Source: Sphingomonas sp. Root241 (GTDB lineage: Bacteria > Pseudomonadota > Alphaproteobacteria > Sphingomonadales > Sphingomonadaceae). Taken from it: a DNA stretch of 64,000 bases. This document shows, one piece after another, positions 24,126 to 31,939 of this stretch. The notes under the pieces were generated by a model. The model saw only the letters and a list, made by a program, of their open reading frames with translations. It did not search any database and had not been told where the DNA came from. The translations under genes and the position numbers were made by a program. The stretch spans positions 3,742-67,741 of the forward strand of contig NZ_LMIV01000003.1 of the NCBI RefSeq assembly GCF_001428865.1, in the 5' to 3' direction. The first letter of the stretch is position 1; every line of letters starts with the position of its first letter.

Positions 24126-24587
24126 TCAATCGCCGTAGAGCGCCGCCTCGGCCGTGCGCCTCTTGGTCAGGCCGGGCAGCACCTTGCCCGCCGCCTTGTT
24201 CCATCGGCCGAATTGCTGTTGCGCGCCGGCAAAGTCGCCCGCTTTGTGGAGCCGCAGCAAGGTGCTGTTCGCCAGGTTCGTCACCCCGACATTATAGGCG
24301 AAGCTCACCATCGCATCGAACTGATTCTGGCTGGTCGGCACTCCGCCGATCGCGGCGGAAACCTTCGCTGCAAAGCTGGCGACGTCCTTCGCCAGCCGGT
24401 CGTCGCATTGCTGCTGCGTCCAGATCACGCCGGGCTTCACGTCCGCGCCCGTGGTTCCCCAACCGATCGTCCACGGATCGCCACCCGTTCCCGGATCTGG
24501 ATAGGCGATGAACCTGCCGTCCGCCCGTTTCTTCGCGCAGCCCTCGAATCGCCGCACCAGCGCGGTGCACGCGGAACCTGGTGTCAT
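24126..24587 (-). CDS. GH24 lysozyme (phage-type endolysin-like)
   Basis: The 153-aa protein has the glycoside hydrolase 24 catalytic pattern: Glu15 in RRFEGC, Asp31 in AYPDPG and Thr40 in WTIGWG, followed by FDAMVSFAYNVG. It would cut the peptidoglycan glycan chain. No signal peptide or SAR anchor is seen, so it would need a holin or lysis for access. GGGGGAGG sits ideally before ATG 24587; ATG 24656 is rejected. No other phage gene is nearby, so it is either a domesticated endolysin or a prophage remnant. Confidence 0.87.
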   Translation of the reverse strand: MTPGSACTALVRRFEGCAKKRADGRFIAYPDPGTGGDPWTIGWGTTGADVKPGVIWTQQQCDDRLAKDVASFAAKVSAAIGGVPTSQNQFDAMVSFAYNVGVTNLANSTLLRLHKAGDFAGAQQQFGRWNKAAGKVLPGLTKRRTAEAALYGD

Positions 24588-24712
24588 CGGAACCTCCCCC
24601 GAAGTCGATGTCCATGAAGCGGATCGACTGTGCCCCACCTGCCGCAGCCTGGCCATGAACGTTGCATCCGGAGTGGTTGCACAGCAAGAGAGGGGACGCC
24701 TAAAGGCGGCGG

Positions 24713-25450
24713 ATGGCCAAGCAGCGCGCCGATCAGATGCTCGTCGACCGGGGGCTCGCCGAGAGCCGCACCCGCGCGCAGGCCCTGATCATGGCCGGCC
24801 TGGTCTTCGCGGGCGATCGCAAGGTCGACAAATCAGGGCAGCAATTCGCCGACGACGTGGTGCTCGACGTGCGGGGCCGTGATCATCCCTGGGTTTCGCG
24901 CGGCGGGATCAAGCTGGCACACGCGCTCGACCATTTCGGGTGGGATGTCGCGCAAACGGTCGCGATCGACGTCGGCTCGTCGACCGGCGGCTTCACCGAC
25001 GTCCTGCTCACCCGCGGCGCGGCGCGCGTCTATGCGGTCGACAGCGGCACCAACCAGCTCGCCTGGAAACTGCGCCAGGATCCGCGCGTGATCGTCCACG
25101 AACAGACCAGCGCGCGCGTGCTCACCGAAGCGCATATCCCGGAGCCGGTGGACATCATCGTCTGCGACGCCAGCTTCATCGGCCTCGCCAAGGTGCTCGA
25201 GACGCCCTTCCGCTTCGCCAAGCCGCACGCGCGCCTCGCGGCGCTTATCAAGCCGCAGTTCGAGGCGGGGCGCGGGGAAGTGGGCAAGGGCGGGGTGGTG
25301 CGCGATCCGGCGGTGCACGAGCGTGTTTGCCGCGAAGTGTCCGAATGGGTGGCCGGGCAGGGTTGGCGGGTGCTTGGGATCACCCAGAGTCCGATCACCG
25401 GGCCCGAAGGCAATGTCGAATTCCTGATCGGGGCCGAGCGGGGCGGCTGA
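24713..25450 (+). CDS. tlyA: TlyA family rRNA 2'-O-methyltransferase
   Basis: The 245-aa protein has an N-terminal S4 RNA-binding domain (about 4-65, RADQMLVDRGLAESRTRAQA) and an FtsJ-like SAM methyltransferase domain (about 70-240) with the SAM motif AIDVGSSTGGFTDVLL, then ALIKPQFEAGRGEVGKGGVV. TlyA methylates cytidines of 16S and/or 23S rRNA; it was formerly called hemolysin A. In Alphaproteobacteria the gene often follows dxs, but here it stands alone. The start is ATG 24713. Confidence 0.9.
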   Translation: MAKQRADQMLVDRGLAESRTRAQALIMAGLVFAGDRKVDKSGQQFADDVVLDVRGRDHPWVSRGGIKLAHALDHFGWDVAQTVAIDVGSSTGGFTDVLLTRGAARVYAVDSGTNQLAWKLRQDPRVIVHEQTSARVLTEAHIPEPVDIIVCDASFIGLAKVLETPFRFAKPHARLAALIKPQFEAGRGEVGKGGVVRDPAVHERVCREVSEWVAGQGWRVLGITQSPITGPEGNVEFLIGAERGG

Positions 25451-25464
25451 TCGCAGAAATCTCT

Positions 25465-25598
25465 GATCCTCCCCGGCACGGGGAGGGGAACCAGCCGCAG
25501 GCTGGTGGAGGGGGCTCTCCACCGGCGAAACTCTTTGAGGCACACCCCCTCCACCACCGCCTTCGGCGGCGGTCCCCCTCCCCGTGCCGGGGAGGATC
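25465..25598. repeat. REP-like inverted repeat, family B (full copy)
   Basis: The outer arms are a perfect 24-bp inverted repeat (25465-25488 and 25575-25598) containing GATCCTCCCCGGCACGGGGA. Inner secondary hairpins (CCGCCTTCGGCGG, CCAGCCGCAGGCTGG) add further structure. It separates convergent tlyA and GFA genes. The core hairpin also occurs alone at 11501-11523. Confidence 0.85.
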
Positions 25599-25616
25599 GG
25601 GGATGTGAGCCAACAC

Positions 25617-26009
25617 CTATTTCTCAAACCGCCCGTCGGTTTCCCTATCCCGCGCATAATGCCGCACCAGCGGGAAGGGCGGCAGCCACGCCTCGCGGCG
25701 GATGGTCCAGTTCTCATAGGTGGGCATGTATTGGTCCGGAGCATCGAGTGCCCCAAGATGCACTTCGATCTCGTCCTCAAAGCGCGCGAAGACCGACGAG
25801 CCGCAGCGGGGGCAGAAATGCCGGCCGCGATAATCGCGGGTCTCGCCTTCGATCGTCACTGCGTCCTGCGGGAATATCGCCGCGGCGAAGAAGAGCGCGC
25901 CGTGATGCTTGCGGCAGTCGAGACAATGGCAGAGCCCGACGCGGTAAGGCGCGCCCGATGCCGTGATCCGAACGTCGCCGCACAGGCAGCCTCCGGTAAT
26001 CTGATTCAT
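25617..26009 (-). CDS. GFA/CENP-V zinc domain protein
   Basis: The 130-aa protein has the glutathione-dependent formaldehyde-activating (GFA) zinc pattern: GGCLCG (Cys8, Cys10), CHCLDCRKHHG, and CPRCGS. Members bind two zincs; a few bind glutathione-hydroxymethyl adducts, but most have no known substrate. ATG 26009 follows a GGAGG site (GCAGGAGGC). It is divergent from tspO. Confidence 0.88.
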   Translation of the reverse strand: MNQITGGCLCGDVRITASGAPYRVGLCHCLDCRKHHGALFFAAAIFPQDAVTIEGETRDYRGRHFCPRCGSSVFARFEDEIEVHLGALDAPDQYMPTYENWTIRREAWLPPFPLVRHYARDRETDGRFEK

Positions 26010-26139
26010 GCCATGCCTCCTGCGTCCCGGGCCGGGCACATTTACATGACGATCGCATCTTTGCGACTGCGCAGACATTGGACTAGGGGATCGTTCCGGG
26101 GACGATGCGTGTTCACGCGTCGTAAGAGGAGGAACCGGG

Positions 26140-26697
26140 TTGAGAGAGATCGCGTCCAGGGGGCAGTTGCGTCTCGCTTATTTTCGCTGGGCCGTGGTCA
26201 CGGTCCCGCTCATGCTGTTGCTGGGGCTGGGTGCGGGCAGGCTGGCGCCGAGCGGCGACGCGAATCCCTGGTTCGCCCAACTCGCCAAGCCCGACATTAT
26301 GCCGCCCGGCTGGGCATTCGCCGCCGCCTGGAGCATCCTCTACGTTCTGATGGGCCTGGCGCTGGCGATGGTGATCAACGCGCGCGGATCGCGCGGCCGC
26401 GGCCTCGCGTTGCTCGTCTTCGTCGTCCAGCTCGCGATCAACCTCGCCTGGACTCCGGTGTTCTTCGGGCTGCACAAGGTCGATACCGCGTTGCTGATGA
26501 TCGGTGCATTGGTCGCACTGGCGCTGCTCACCCTCCTGCTTTTCTGGCGCATCCGGAAGGTCGCGGGGGCGCTGCTGCTGCCTTATTTCGCCTGGCTCTG
26601 CTTCGCCTTCGTGCTGCTCTGGCAGATCCACGCGCTCAATCCGAACGCCGGGTCCCTTGTACCTTCGCGCTCGGCTGACCAAATTGAGATCCGTTGA
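26140..26697 (+). CDS. tspO: TspO/MBR family membrane protein
   Basis: The 185-aa protein has five hydrophobic helices and the family motifs WFAQLAKPDIMPPGWAFAAA, WSILYVLMG, and NLAWTPVFFG. TspO proteins bind porphyrins and tune tetrapyrrole handling in Alphaproteobacteria, in the inner or outer membrane. TTG 26140 is the likely start, with AGGAGGA 7 bp upstream. The N-terminus before helix 1 is about 15 residues longer than usual. Confidence 0.88.
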   Translation: MREIASRGQLRLAYFRWAVVTVPLMLLLGLGAGRLAPSGDANPWFAQLAKPDIMPPGWAFAAAWSILYVLMGLALAMVINARGSRGRGLALLVFVVQLAINLAWTPVFFGLHKVDTALLMIGALVALALLTLLLFWRIRKVAGALLLPYFAWLCFAFVLLWQIHALNPNAGSLVPSRSADQIEIR

Positions 26698-26718
26698 AGT
26701 TCGTTTAGGAAGCTCGAA

Positions 26719-27012
26719 ATGCAGACCGACAACCGCCTGTTCGACGATTTCGTCAAGTTCGTGAACGGTGCGGCAGGCACCGTCGCCGGCATGGCGCGCG
26801 AGGCCGAGGGCGCGACGCGGGAACGTGCGCGCGAATGGCTCGGCGGACTCGATTTCGTGTCGCGTGAGGAATTCGACGCTGTGAAGGCGATGGCAGTCGC
26901 CGCGCGGGACGAGAATGATGCGCTCAAGGCGCGTATCGAAGCACTCGAGGCGCAGTTCGGCGGCGCGGCCAAGCCCGCCCGCGCGCCCAAGACCCCGAAG
27001 TCAGACGCTTGA
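26719..27012 (+). CDS. ubiK: UbiK family ubiquinone biosynthesis accessory factor
   Basis: The 97-aa protein matches the BMFP/YqiC (UbiK) family: MQTDNRLFDDFVKFVNGAAG at the start, VSREEFDAVKAMA in the middle, and a C-terminal coiled coil (ARDENDALKARIEALEAQ) that trimerises in the family. UbiK assists late hydroxylation steps of ubiquinone synthesis. It lies 21 bp after tspO and may be co-transcribed with it. The tail is Ala/Lys/Pro-rich. Confidence 0.82.
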   Translation: MQTDNRLFDDFVKFVNGAAGTVAGMAREAEGATRERAREWLGGLDFVSREEFDAVKAMAVAARDENDALKARIEALEAQFGGAAKPARAPKTPKSDA

Positions 27013-27133
27013 ACCAACCGGTTAACGACTGCTTGTCCACAGCTTTTCGACAGGGTTGCGCACCGCGCGCTTGTGCCGCGGGAGCACGATTGGCAGGATT
27101 CGCCTCAGCCAATCCCGGCATGTGGAGGTAAGG

Positions 27134-27637
27134 ATGTTGGACGAGGCCGAATACGACCGCGACGACGCCGCGCCTATCGACATGCTCGAGAGCTATTTCG
27201 CGGCCCACAACTGGACTTTTGAGCGCGAAGACGACGAAATCGTCGCCAAGTTCAAGGGCAGCTGGACCGAATATGAGCTGCGCGCGATCTGGCGCGAGGA
27301 CGACGGCGTCCTCCAGTTCCTGGCTTTCCCCGACATCCGCGTCGCCGACGAGCGCCGCGCCGCGGTCTACGAGACGATCGGGCTGGTCAACGAGCAGCTC
27401 TGGATCGGCCATTTCGAGCTCTGGTCTGCGAGTGGCATCCTGCTCTTCCGGCATGCCGCGCTGATCGACGGCGCGGGCGAGCCGACGCTGACGCTCAACC
27501 AGGCCGAATTGCTGGTCGAGAGCGCGATCGACGAGTGCGAGCGCTTCTACCCGGTGTTCCAGTTCGTATTGTGGGGCGGCAAGAGCCCCACCGAGGCGAT
27601 CGCCGCCGCGCTGATCGAGACGCAGGGCGAGGCGTGA
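27134..27637 (+). CDS. YbjN domain protein
   Basis: The 167-aa acidic protein matches the YbjN/DUF1790 fold found in Alphaproteobacteria, with PIDMLESYFAAHNWTFEREDDE and LVNEQLWIGHFELWSASG. The family is cytoplasmic, chaperone-like in fold, with unclear function. GTGGAGGTAAGG precedes ATG 27134. It overlaps proC by 4 bp (GTGA), so the two are translationally coupled. A TTGTCCACA, near the DnaA-box consensus, occurs upstream at about 27032. Confidence 0.83.
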   Translation: MLDEAEYDRDDAAPIDMLESYFAAHNWTFEREDDEIVAKFKGSWTEYELRAIWREDDGVLQFLAFPDIRVADERRAAVYETIGLVNEQLWIGHFELWSASGILLFRHAALIDGAGEPTLTLNQAELLVESAIDECERFYPVFQFVLWGGKSPTEAIAAALIETQGEA

Positions 27638-28425
27638 GCACACCGGAGCCGCTGCGGCTCTGGCTGGTCGGCTGCGGCAATATGGCTGGGGCGATGCTCC
27701 GCCGCTGGATCGAAAGCGGCCTGGTCGCGCCTGGGAACGTCTTCGTCGTCAATCGCCACGATCGCGAACTCCCCGCCGGCGTCCGCCAGGGCAGGGTCTT
27801 TCCCGACGAAGCCGCACCGGACTTCATCCAGCTCGGCATGAAGCCGCAGCAACTGGATGATGTCGTTTCCCTCATTCCGTCAGGGGGGGGCGTGCCCCTC
27901 ATCTCGATCCTCGCCGGAGCCGAGGTCGCGACGCTGAGGGAGCGTTTCCCCGGCCACCCGATCGTCCGCGCCATGCCCAATCTTCCCGTCGCGCTCGGCA
28001 AGGGCGTCGTCGGGCTTCACGGAGACCGCATCCCGGGCGTTGGCGCGCTGATGGCGCCGCTCGGCCTCGTCGAATGGATCCACGACGAGGGCCTGTTCGA
28101 AGCCGTCACGACGCTGTCGGGCTGCGGCCCTGCCTTCGTCTATCGCTTCATCGACGCGCTCGCCGAAGCGGGCGCGGCGCTGGGTCTCGATTCCGGTCAG
28201 GCGCAGCGTCTCGCGATCGCGACGGTGGAGGGCTCGGGCCTGCTCGCCGCACAGGCCGATGTCGCGCCCGGCATTCTCGCCGATCGCGTCGCCAGCCCCG
28301 GGGGCTCGACGCGTCAGGGCCTCAACGTGCTCGACCGCGATGACGCGCTCAAAAGGCTGCTCCGCGAGACCCTCGCTGCCTCCCAGCGTCGCAACGCCGA
28401 AATGGCCGCCGAGGCGCGCCGCTGA
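27634..28425 (+). CDS. proC: Pyrroline-5-carboxylate reductase
   Basis: The 263-aa enzyme reduces pyrroline-5-carboxylate to proline with NAD(P)H. It has the N-terminal Rossmann motif LWLVGCGNMAGAML (about 8-21), GLKPQQ-like LGMKPQQLDDV, MPNLPVALGKGV, and the C-terminal family signature (VASPGGSTRQGLNVL). GTG 27634 overlaps the ybjN-like stop; the open frame upstream of it lies inside that gene. The length is normal. Confidence 0.92.
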   Translation: MSTPEPLRLWLVGCGNMAGAMLRRWIESGLVAPGNVFVVNRHDRELPAGVRQGRVFPDEAAPDFIQLGMKPQQLDDVVSLIPSGGGVPLISILAGAEVATLRERFPGHPIVRAMPNLPVALGKGVVGLHGDRIPGVGALMAPLGLVEWIHDEGLFEAVTTLSGCGPAFVYRFIDALAEAGAALGLDSGQAQRLAIATVEGSGLLAAQADVAPGILADRVASPGGSTRQGLNVLDRDDALKRLLRETLAASQRRNAEMAAEARR

Positions 28426-28598
28426 TATCCGCGAGGAAAGCATTTTCCTACAAGCGCATTTTATGCCACTACCGATGTTCGCTCTTTGATCCCGTTGAGA
28501 TTGCCTCGGTTCAGCTGCGCAACATCCGTACAGGCTTATGTAATTTAATTGCCGATTCGCCGTGCAAACCGTGAAGTTCGAGCGCGCGAATCCAACAC

Positions 28599-28623
28599 GG
28601 AACGCCGGCCTTCCCGATTTGTT
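28599..28623 (+). promoter_or_regulatory. EcfG general stress promoter of the hemerythrin gene
   Basis: GGAAC (28599-28603), 17 bp, then GTT (28621-28623) fits the EcfG consensus GGAAC-N16-nGTT. It lies 31 bp before the ATG of the hemerythrin-domain gene in a 229-bp gap (28426-28654) that otherwise holds nothing I can name. Confidence 0.68.
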
Positions 28624-28654
28624 GTGCTTCCGACTCACATCAACGGAGGCGGTA

Positions 28655-29275
28655 ATGGCGACGACCACGGCCACGCGTGACAGCAAGGGACGTTTCAAGG
28701 GCAGCTCTTCGACGAAGAGCAATGAGGGCCGGTCGAGCAATCTCGGCATGGTCGCCGGCGCAGTGGCGGGCGGCGCTGCGCTCGGCATCCTCGCCATGTT
28801 CGGCCGCAAGGCCGCGGTCCAGGCACCCACCGCCCTCGCCGGCAATTGGGACGAGGCGCTTGTGGTCGAGCATCAGGCCACGCTCAAGGTGTTCGATGCG
28901 ATCGAGGCGACCGACGAGCACAACACCGTCAAGCGCTCGATGCTGCTCTCGCACCTCAAGCATGCGCTGCTCAAGCATGCGGTGGAGGAAGAGAATGTCA
29001 TCTACCCTGCGCTCCGTGAGATCGGCCAGCGCGATGCCGCCGATGCCCTCACCAAGGAGCATGGCTATGTGAAGCAGTATCTCTACGAGCTGGAGAACAC
29101 GCCTACGGCCTCGCCCGACTGGATCGCCAAGGTCCGCGAGTTCCGCGCCGACATCGAGAAGCACATGCAGGAAGAGGAGATGCACCTCTTCCCGATGCTC
29201 CGCGCCCAGCTGTCCGAGGAAAAGAACAAGGCGCTGACGCTGACGATGAACAAGGAGGGCTTCAAGGTCGCCTGA
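28655..29275 (+). CDS. Hemerythrin HHE-domain protein
   Basis: The 206-aa protein has a basic, Ser/Lys-rich N-terminus, one hydrophobic stretch (about 30-50, GMVAGAVAGGAALGILAMFG) and a hemerythrin-like four-helix domain: His in VEHQATLKVFDAIEATDEH, HALLKHAVEEENVIYP, KEHGYVKQYLYELE, and HMQEEEMHLFP. Such domains bind a non-heme di-iron centre and sense or carry oxygen, or protect iron. ACGGAGGCG precedes ATG 28655. An EcfG promoter upstream predicts stress induction. Confidence 0.88.
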   Translation: MATTTATRDSKGRFKGSSSTKSNEGRSSNLGMVAGAVAGGAALGILAMFGRKAAVQAPTALAGNWDEALVVEHQATLKVFDAIEATDEHNTVKRSMLLSHLKHALLKHAVEEENVIYPALREIGQRDAADALTKEHGYVKQYLYELENTPTASPDWIAKVREFRADIEKHMQEEEMHLFPMLRAQLSEEKNKALTLTMNKEGFKVA

Positions 29276-29284
29276 GCGCGCTGC

Positions 29285-29773
29285 TCAGCGCCCCGAGACG
29301 CTGCTCCGGTCGCTTTCGGGCACCAGCCCTTCGAGCACCGCCCAGAAGCCGCCGACCGCACCTTGGCCGGCACTCGAATAGGCGGTGGACATCTTCTCGC
29401 GCAGCGCGTCGAACAATTCGCTTTCGAGCGCCGCGCCTGCAGGCGTCAGCCGCAGCAGCCGCTGCCGCCGGTCGCGCTCGCCGGTACGGGTCTCGACCAT
29501 GCCGCGATCGGCGAGTTCGCCCAGCACCCGGCCGAGCGACTGCTTGGTGATCCCCAGGATCGAAAGCAGCGCACTCACCGTCAGGTCGGGCTGGCGCGCG
29601 ATGAAATAGAGCGCGCGATGGTGCGCGCGCCCCAGCCCCTGCTTGGCTAGGCCCGCATCGATCGAGCGCGTCAGATTGGCATAGCCGAAATAGAGCAGCT
29701 CGATGCCGCGGCGGATCTCGGGCTCGCGGAGAAACAGCGGAGAGGCAGGAATTGGGGCAGCCATGTTGACCAT
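29285..29773 (-). CDS. MarR family transcriptional regulator
   Basis: The 162-aa protein has a MarR winged helix: GLGRAHHRALYFIARQPDLTVSALLSILGITKQSLGRVLGELADRGMV, then a wing ERDRRQRLLRLT (about 46-110). It resembles the PetP-like MarR proteins often found beside the branched-chain aminotransferase in Alphaproteobacteria. It is divergent from that gene with 68 bp between the starts. ATG 29773 or 29764 could initiate. Confidence 0.9.
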   Translation of the reverse strand: MVNMAAPIPASPLFLREPEIRRGIELLYFGYANLTRSIDAGLAKQGLGRAHHRALYFIARQPDLTVSALLSILGITKQSLGRVLGELADRGMVETRTGERDRRQRLLRLTPAGAALESELFDALREKMSTAYSSAGQGAVGGFWAVLEGLVPESDRSSVSGR

Positions 29774-29841
29774 TCTAGCCTCGCAGCCTAGTCGTCCGCA
29801 AGTCGATCCGGCCAGACTCGGCCGGTGCTCTCGGGAAGGGT

Positions 29842-30942
29842 ATGATGGAAGACGCGACGATCCTGGATTTCGAGTTCGAGGCGCATGCGAATCCGGTGGC
29901 CGTGGCCGACCGCGCGGCGCTCCTTGCCAATCCCGGCTTCGGCAAGATCTTCACCGATCACATGGCGGTGATCCATTACTCCGCCGACAAAGGCTGGCAC
30001 GGTGCGCGGATCGAGCCGCGCCGTCCGATCCAGCTCGATCCCGCCTGCGCCGTGCTCCATTATGCGCAGGAGATCTTCGAGGGTCTCAAGGCCTATCGCA
30101 TGCCCGACGGCGGCGCGACCCTGTTCCGCGCGGACGCCAATGCCCGCCGCTTCGCCGAATCGGCGCAGCGCATGGCGATGCCGCCGCTGCCCGAGGAACT
30201 GTTCCTCGCCTCGATCCGCGAGCTGGTCAGCATCGACCGTGACTGGATCCCGGAGGGCGAGGGCGCCTCGCTTTATCTGCGCCCCTTCATGTTCGCGAGC
30301 GAGACCTTTCTCGGCGTGCGGCCTGCGCAGGAATATCTCTATCTGGTGATCGCCTCCCCGGCGGGTGCCTATTTCAAAGGCGGCGCGCCGTCGGTGACCT
30401 TGTGGGTCTCCGAACATTACACCCGCGCCGCACCCGGCGGCACCGGTGCAGCGAAGTGCGGCGGCAATTATGCCGCCAGCCTCGTCGCCCAGGCCGAAGC
30501 GATCGGCCATGCGTGCGATCAGGTCGTCTTCCTCGATGCGGCGGAGAATCGCTATGTCGAGGAATTGGGCGGCATGAACGTCTTCTTCGTGTTCGACGAC
30601 GGCTCGATCCAGACCCCGCCGCTGACCGGCACGATCCTGCCCGGCATCACCCGCGAATCGCTGCTGACGCTCGCGCGCGACGCCGGCATCACGGTGCGCG
30701 AGGAGCGCTACAGCCTCGAGGAGTGGCAGGCCGATGCCGCCAGCGGGCGGCTGCGCGAGGCGTTTGCCTGCGGTACTGCCGCGGTGGTCACGCCGATCGG
30801 CCGGGTGCGCGGCCGCGGCTTCGATTTCGCCATCGGAAACGGCGGTCCGGGCATGCTCACCGAGCAACTCCGGGCGCAGCTCGTCGCGATCCAGCGCGGA
30901 ACCGCGCCCGATCCGCACGGCTGGGTTGAACGGCTCCTCTGA
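29842..30942 (+). CDS. ilvE: Branched-chain amino-acid aminotransferase
   Basis: The 366-aa PLP enzyme (fold type IV) transfers the amino group for Leu, Ile and Val synthesis or breakdown. The Schiff-base Lys205 lies in GGTGAAKCGGNYAAS, with YVEELGGMNVFFV and GTAAVVTPIG as further cofactor-binding motifs. It is of the longer BCAT-II type. Starts at 29842 and 29845 are both possible; GGGAAGGG lies very close, which favours 29845. tRNA-Gln follows 24 bp downstream. Confidence 0.92.
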   Translation: MMEDATILDFEFEAHANPVAVADRAALLANPGFGKIFTDHMAVIHYSADKGWHGARIEPRRPIQLDPACAVLHYAQEIFEGLKAYRMPDGGATLFRADANARRFAESAQRMAMPPLPEELFLASIRELVSIDRDWIPEGEGASLYLRPFMFASETFLGVRPAQEYLYLVIASPAGAYFKGGAPSVTLWVSEHYTRAAPGGTGAAKCGGNYAASLVAQAEAIGHACDQVVFLDAAENRYVEELGGMNVFFVFDDGSIQTPPLTGTILPGITRESLLTLARDAGITVREERYSLEEWQADAASGRLREAFACGTAAVVTPIGRVRGRGFDFAIGNGGPGMLTEQLRAQLVAIQRGTAPDPHGWVERLL

Positions 30943-30965
30943 GGCCCTATAAGCCCGCTTCCCGT

Positions 30966-31040
30966 TGGGGCGTCGCCAAGTGGTAAGGCACCGGTTTTTG
31001 GTACCGGCATTCGCAGGTTCGAATCCTGCCGCCCCAGCCA
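30966..31040 (+). tRNA. tRNA-Gln (TTG)
   Basis: A 75-nt cloverleaf with acceptor TGGGGCG/CGCCCCA, anticodon stem CCGGT/ACCGG, anticodon TTG at 30998-31000, T-arm GCAGGTTCGAATCCTGC and encoded CCA (31038-31040). Confidence 0.95.
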
Positions 31041-31319
31041 GGAATTATAAATCCTGCAAAAACAACTTGTTGCACCAATTTTCTTGCCCCGTGTGGGGCG
31101 GGTCTGTGGGGCAGGTTTTATGACTGGCGCAGCCGAGTAGGGAGGCGGTTCGACCAGCAGCTCTCGCACTCTCTTCAAACGATCCGGACAGAATCACGAG
31201 CGATGCGGTTTTCGACAGCTTGCCCGTACCGAGGGGGCCGGACAAAACGGGAGCTCGTTCCCTTTCCGGCCCTCCGCCGATACACTGCGGGGCTAGCGAT
31301 CTGGACGAAGGAAAGTCTC
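31041..31319. other. Intergenic region after tRNA-Gln, AT-richer start
   Basis: No gene is supported in these 279 bp. The first 45 bp are unusually A+T-rich for this genome. A GCCCC-GTGT-GGGGC hairpin (31086-31099) could end the tRNA transcript, and ATCCTGC from the tRNA T-arm recurs at about 31050. Such features can be left when an element inserts at a tRNA 3' end, but no integrase is present. Confidence 0.45.
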
Positions 31320-31856
31320 ATGAACTGCTTCGTCGCCCTGATCCGGGCCATCGGCCCTTCAACCCATGCGAAGATGTCGATGCGGGATTTGACCGAAGCC
31401 TGCCGGCGCGCCGGCCTTGTCGAGGCGAGAAGTTGGATCACCACCGGGAATCTCGTACTGGCAACGACGGGGACGGCGGAGGATGCGGAGGCGATGGTGG
31501 GCGAAGCGTTGAGAAGCTTCGGACTCGGCAATGAGGTTGTGATTCGCACTTCGGACGAACTCGCCGCCATTGTCGCCGCAAATCCGTTCCCGGAGGCCGT
31601 GCTCGACCGCGCGCACGAAATGGCGGTATGCTTCGTCAAGAGTGCCGGCCGCGGATTCGACGGCCTCGATCGCCATTCAGGGCGCGAACGGCTCGCCCGT
31701 GTCGGCATTGATCTGGTGGTGGACTATGCCGGGCAGATGTCGAGATCAAAGCTACTGCCTTCCGCGATCGAACGTCGTACGGGCGCCCGCCTTACCTTCC
31801 GAAACTGGAACACTCTCATCCGTCTAGCGAGGATGGCCGCTGAAGTTCGCGCCTAG
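31320..31856 (+). CDS. DUF1697 domain protein
   Basis: The 178-aa protein matches DUF1697: it starts with FVALIRAI, has MSMRDLTEACRRAGLVEARSWITTGNLVL, and a final IERRTGARLTFRNWNTLIRL. The family is widespread, small and soluble with unknown function. GGAAAG precedes ATG 31320. It stands alone between tRNA-Gln and an orphan TBDR on the other strand, and its codon choice looks slightly less G+C-rich than the neighbours, which may indicate transfer. Confidence 0.85.
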   Translation: MNCFVALIRAIGPSTHAKMSMRDLTEACRRAGLVEARSWITTGNLVLATTGTAEDAEAMVGEALRSFGLGNEVVIRTSDELAAIVAANPFPEAVLDRAHEMAVCFVKSAGRGFDGLDRHSGRERLARVGIDLVVDYAGQMSRSKLLPSAIERRTGARLTFRNWNTLIRLARMAAEVRA

Positions 31857-31939
31857 TCAGGCAGCCAAAGTAGCGCACGCGCCGCCGCCGCATTGGCGGC
31901 GACGCGGAGCATGTCGTGGTTCCGGCGGAGGACCGACGA

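Noticed and set aside
24126..26078. Prophage remnant around the GH24 lysozyme
   Set aside because: The neighbours are tlyA, GFA, DUF3140 and a repeat; no integrase, structural or holin gene is visible.
27030..27045. TTGTCCACA upstream of the YbjN gene as a DnaA box or origin
   Set aside because: One base from consensus, single copy, no AT-rich unwinding region and no dnaA, hemE or similar origin-linked gene nearby.
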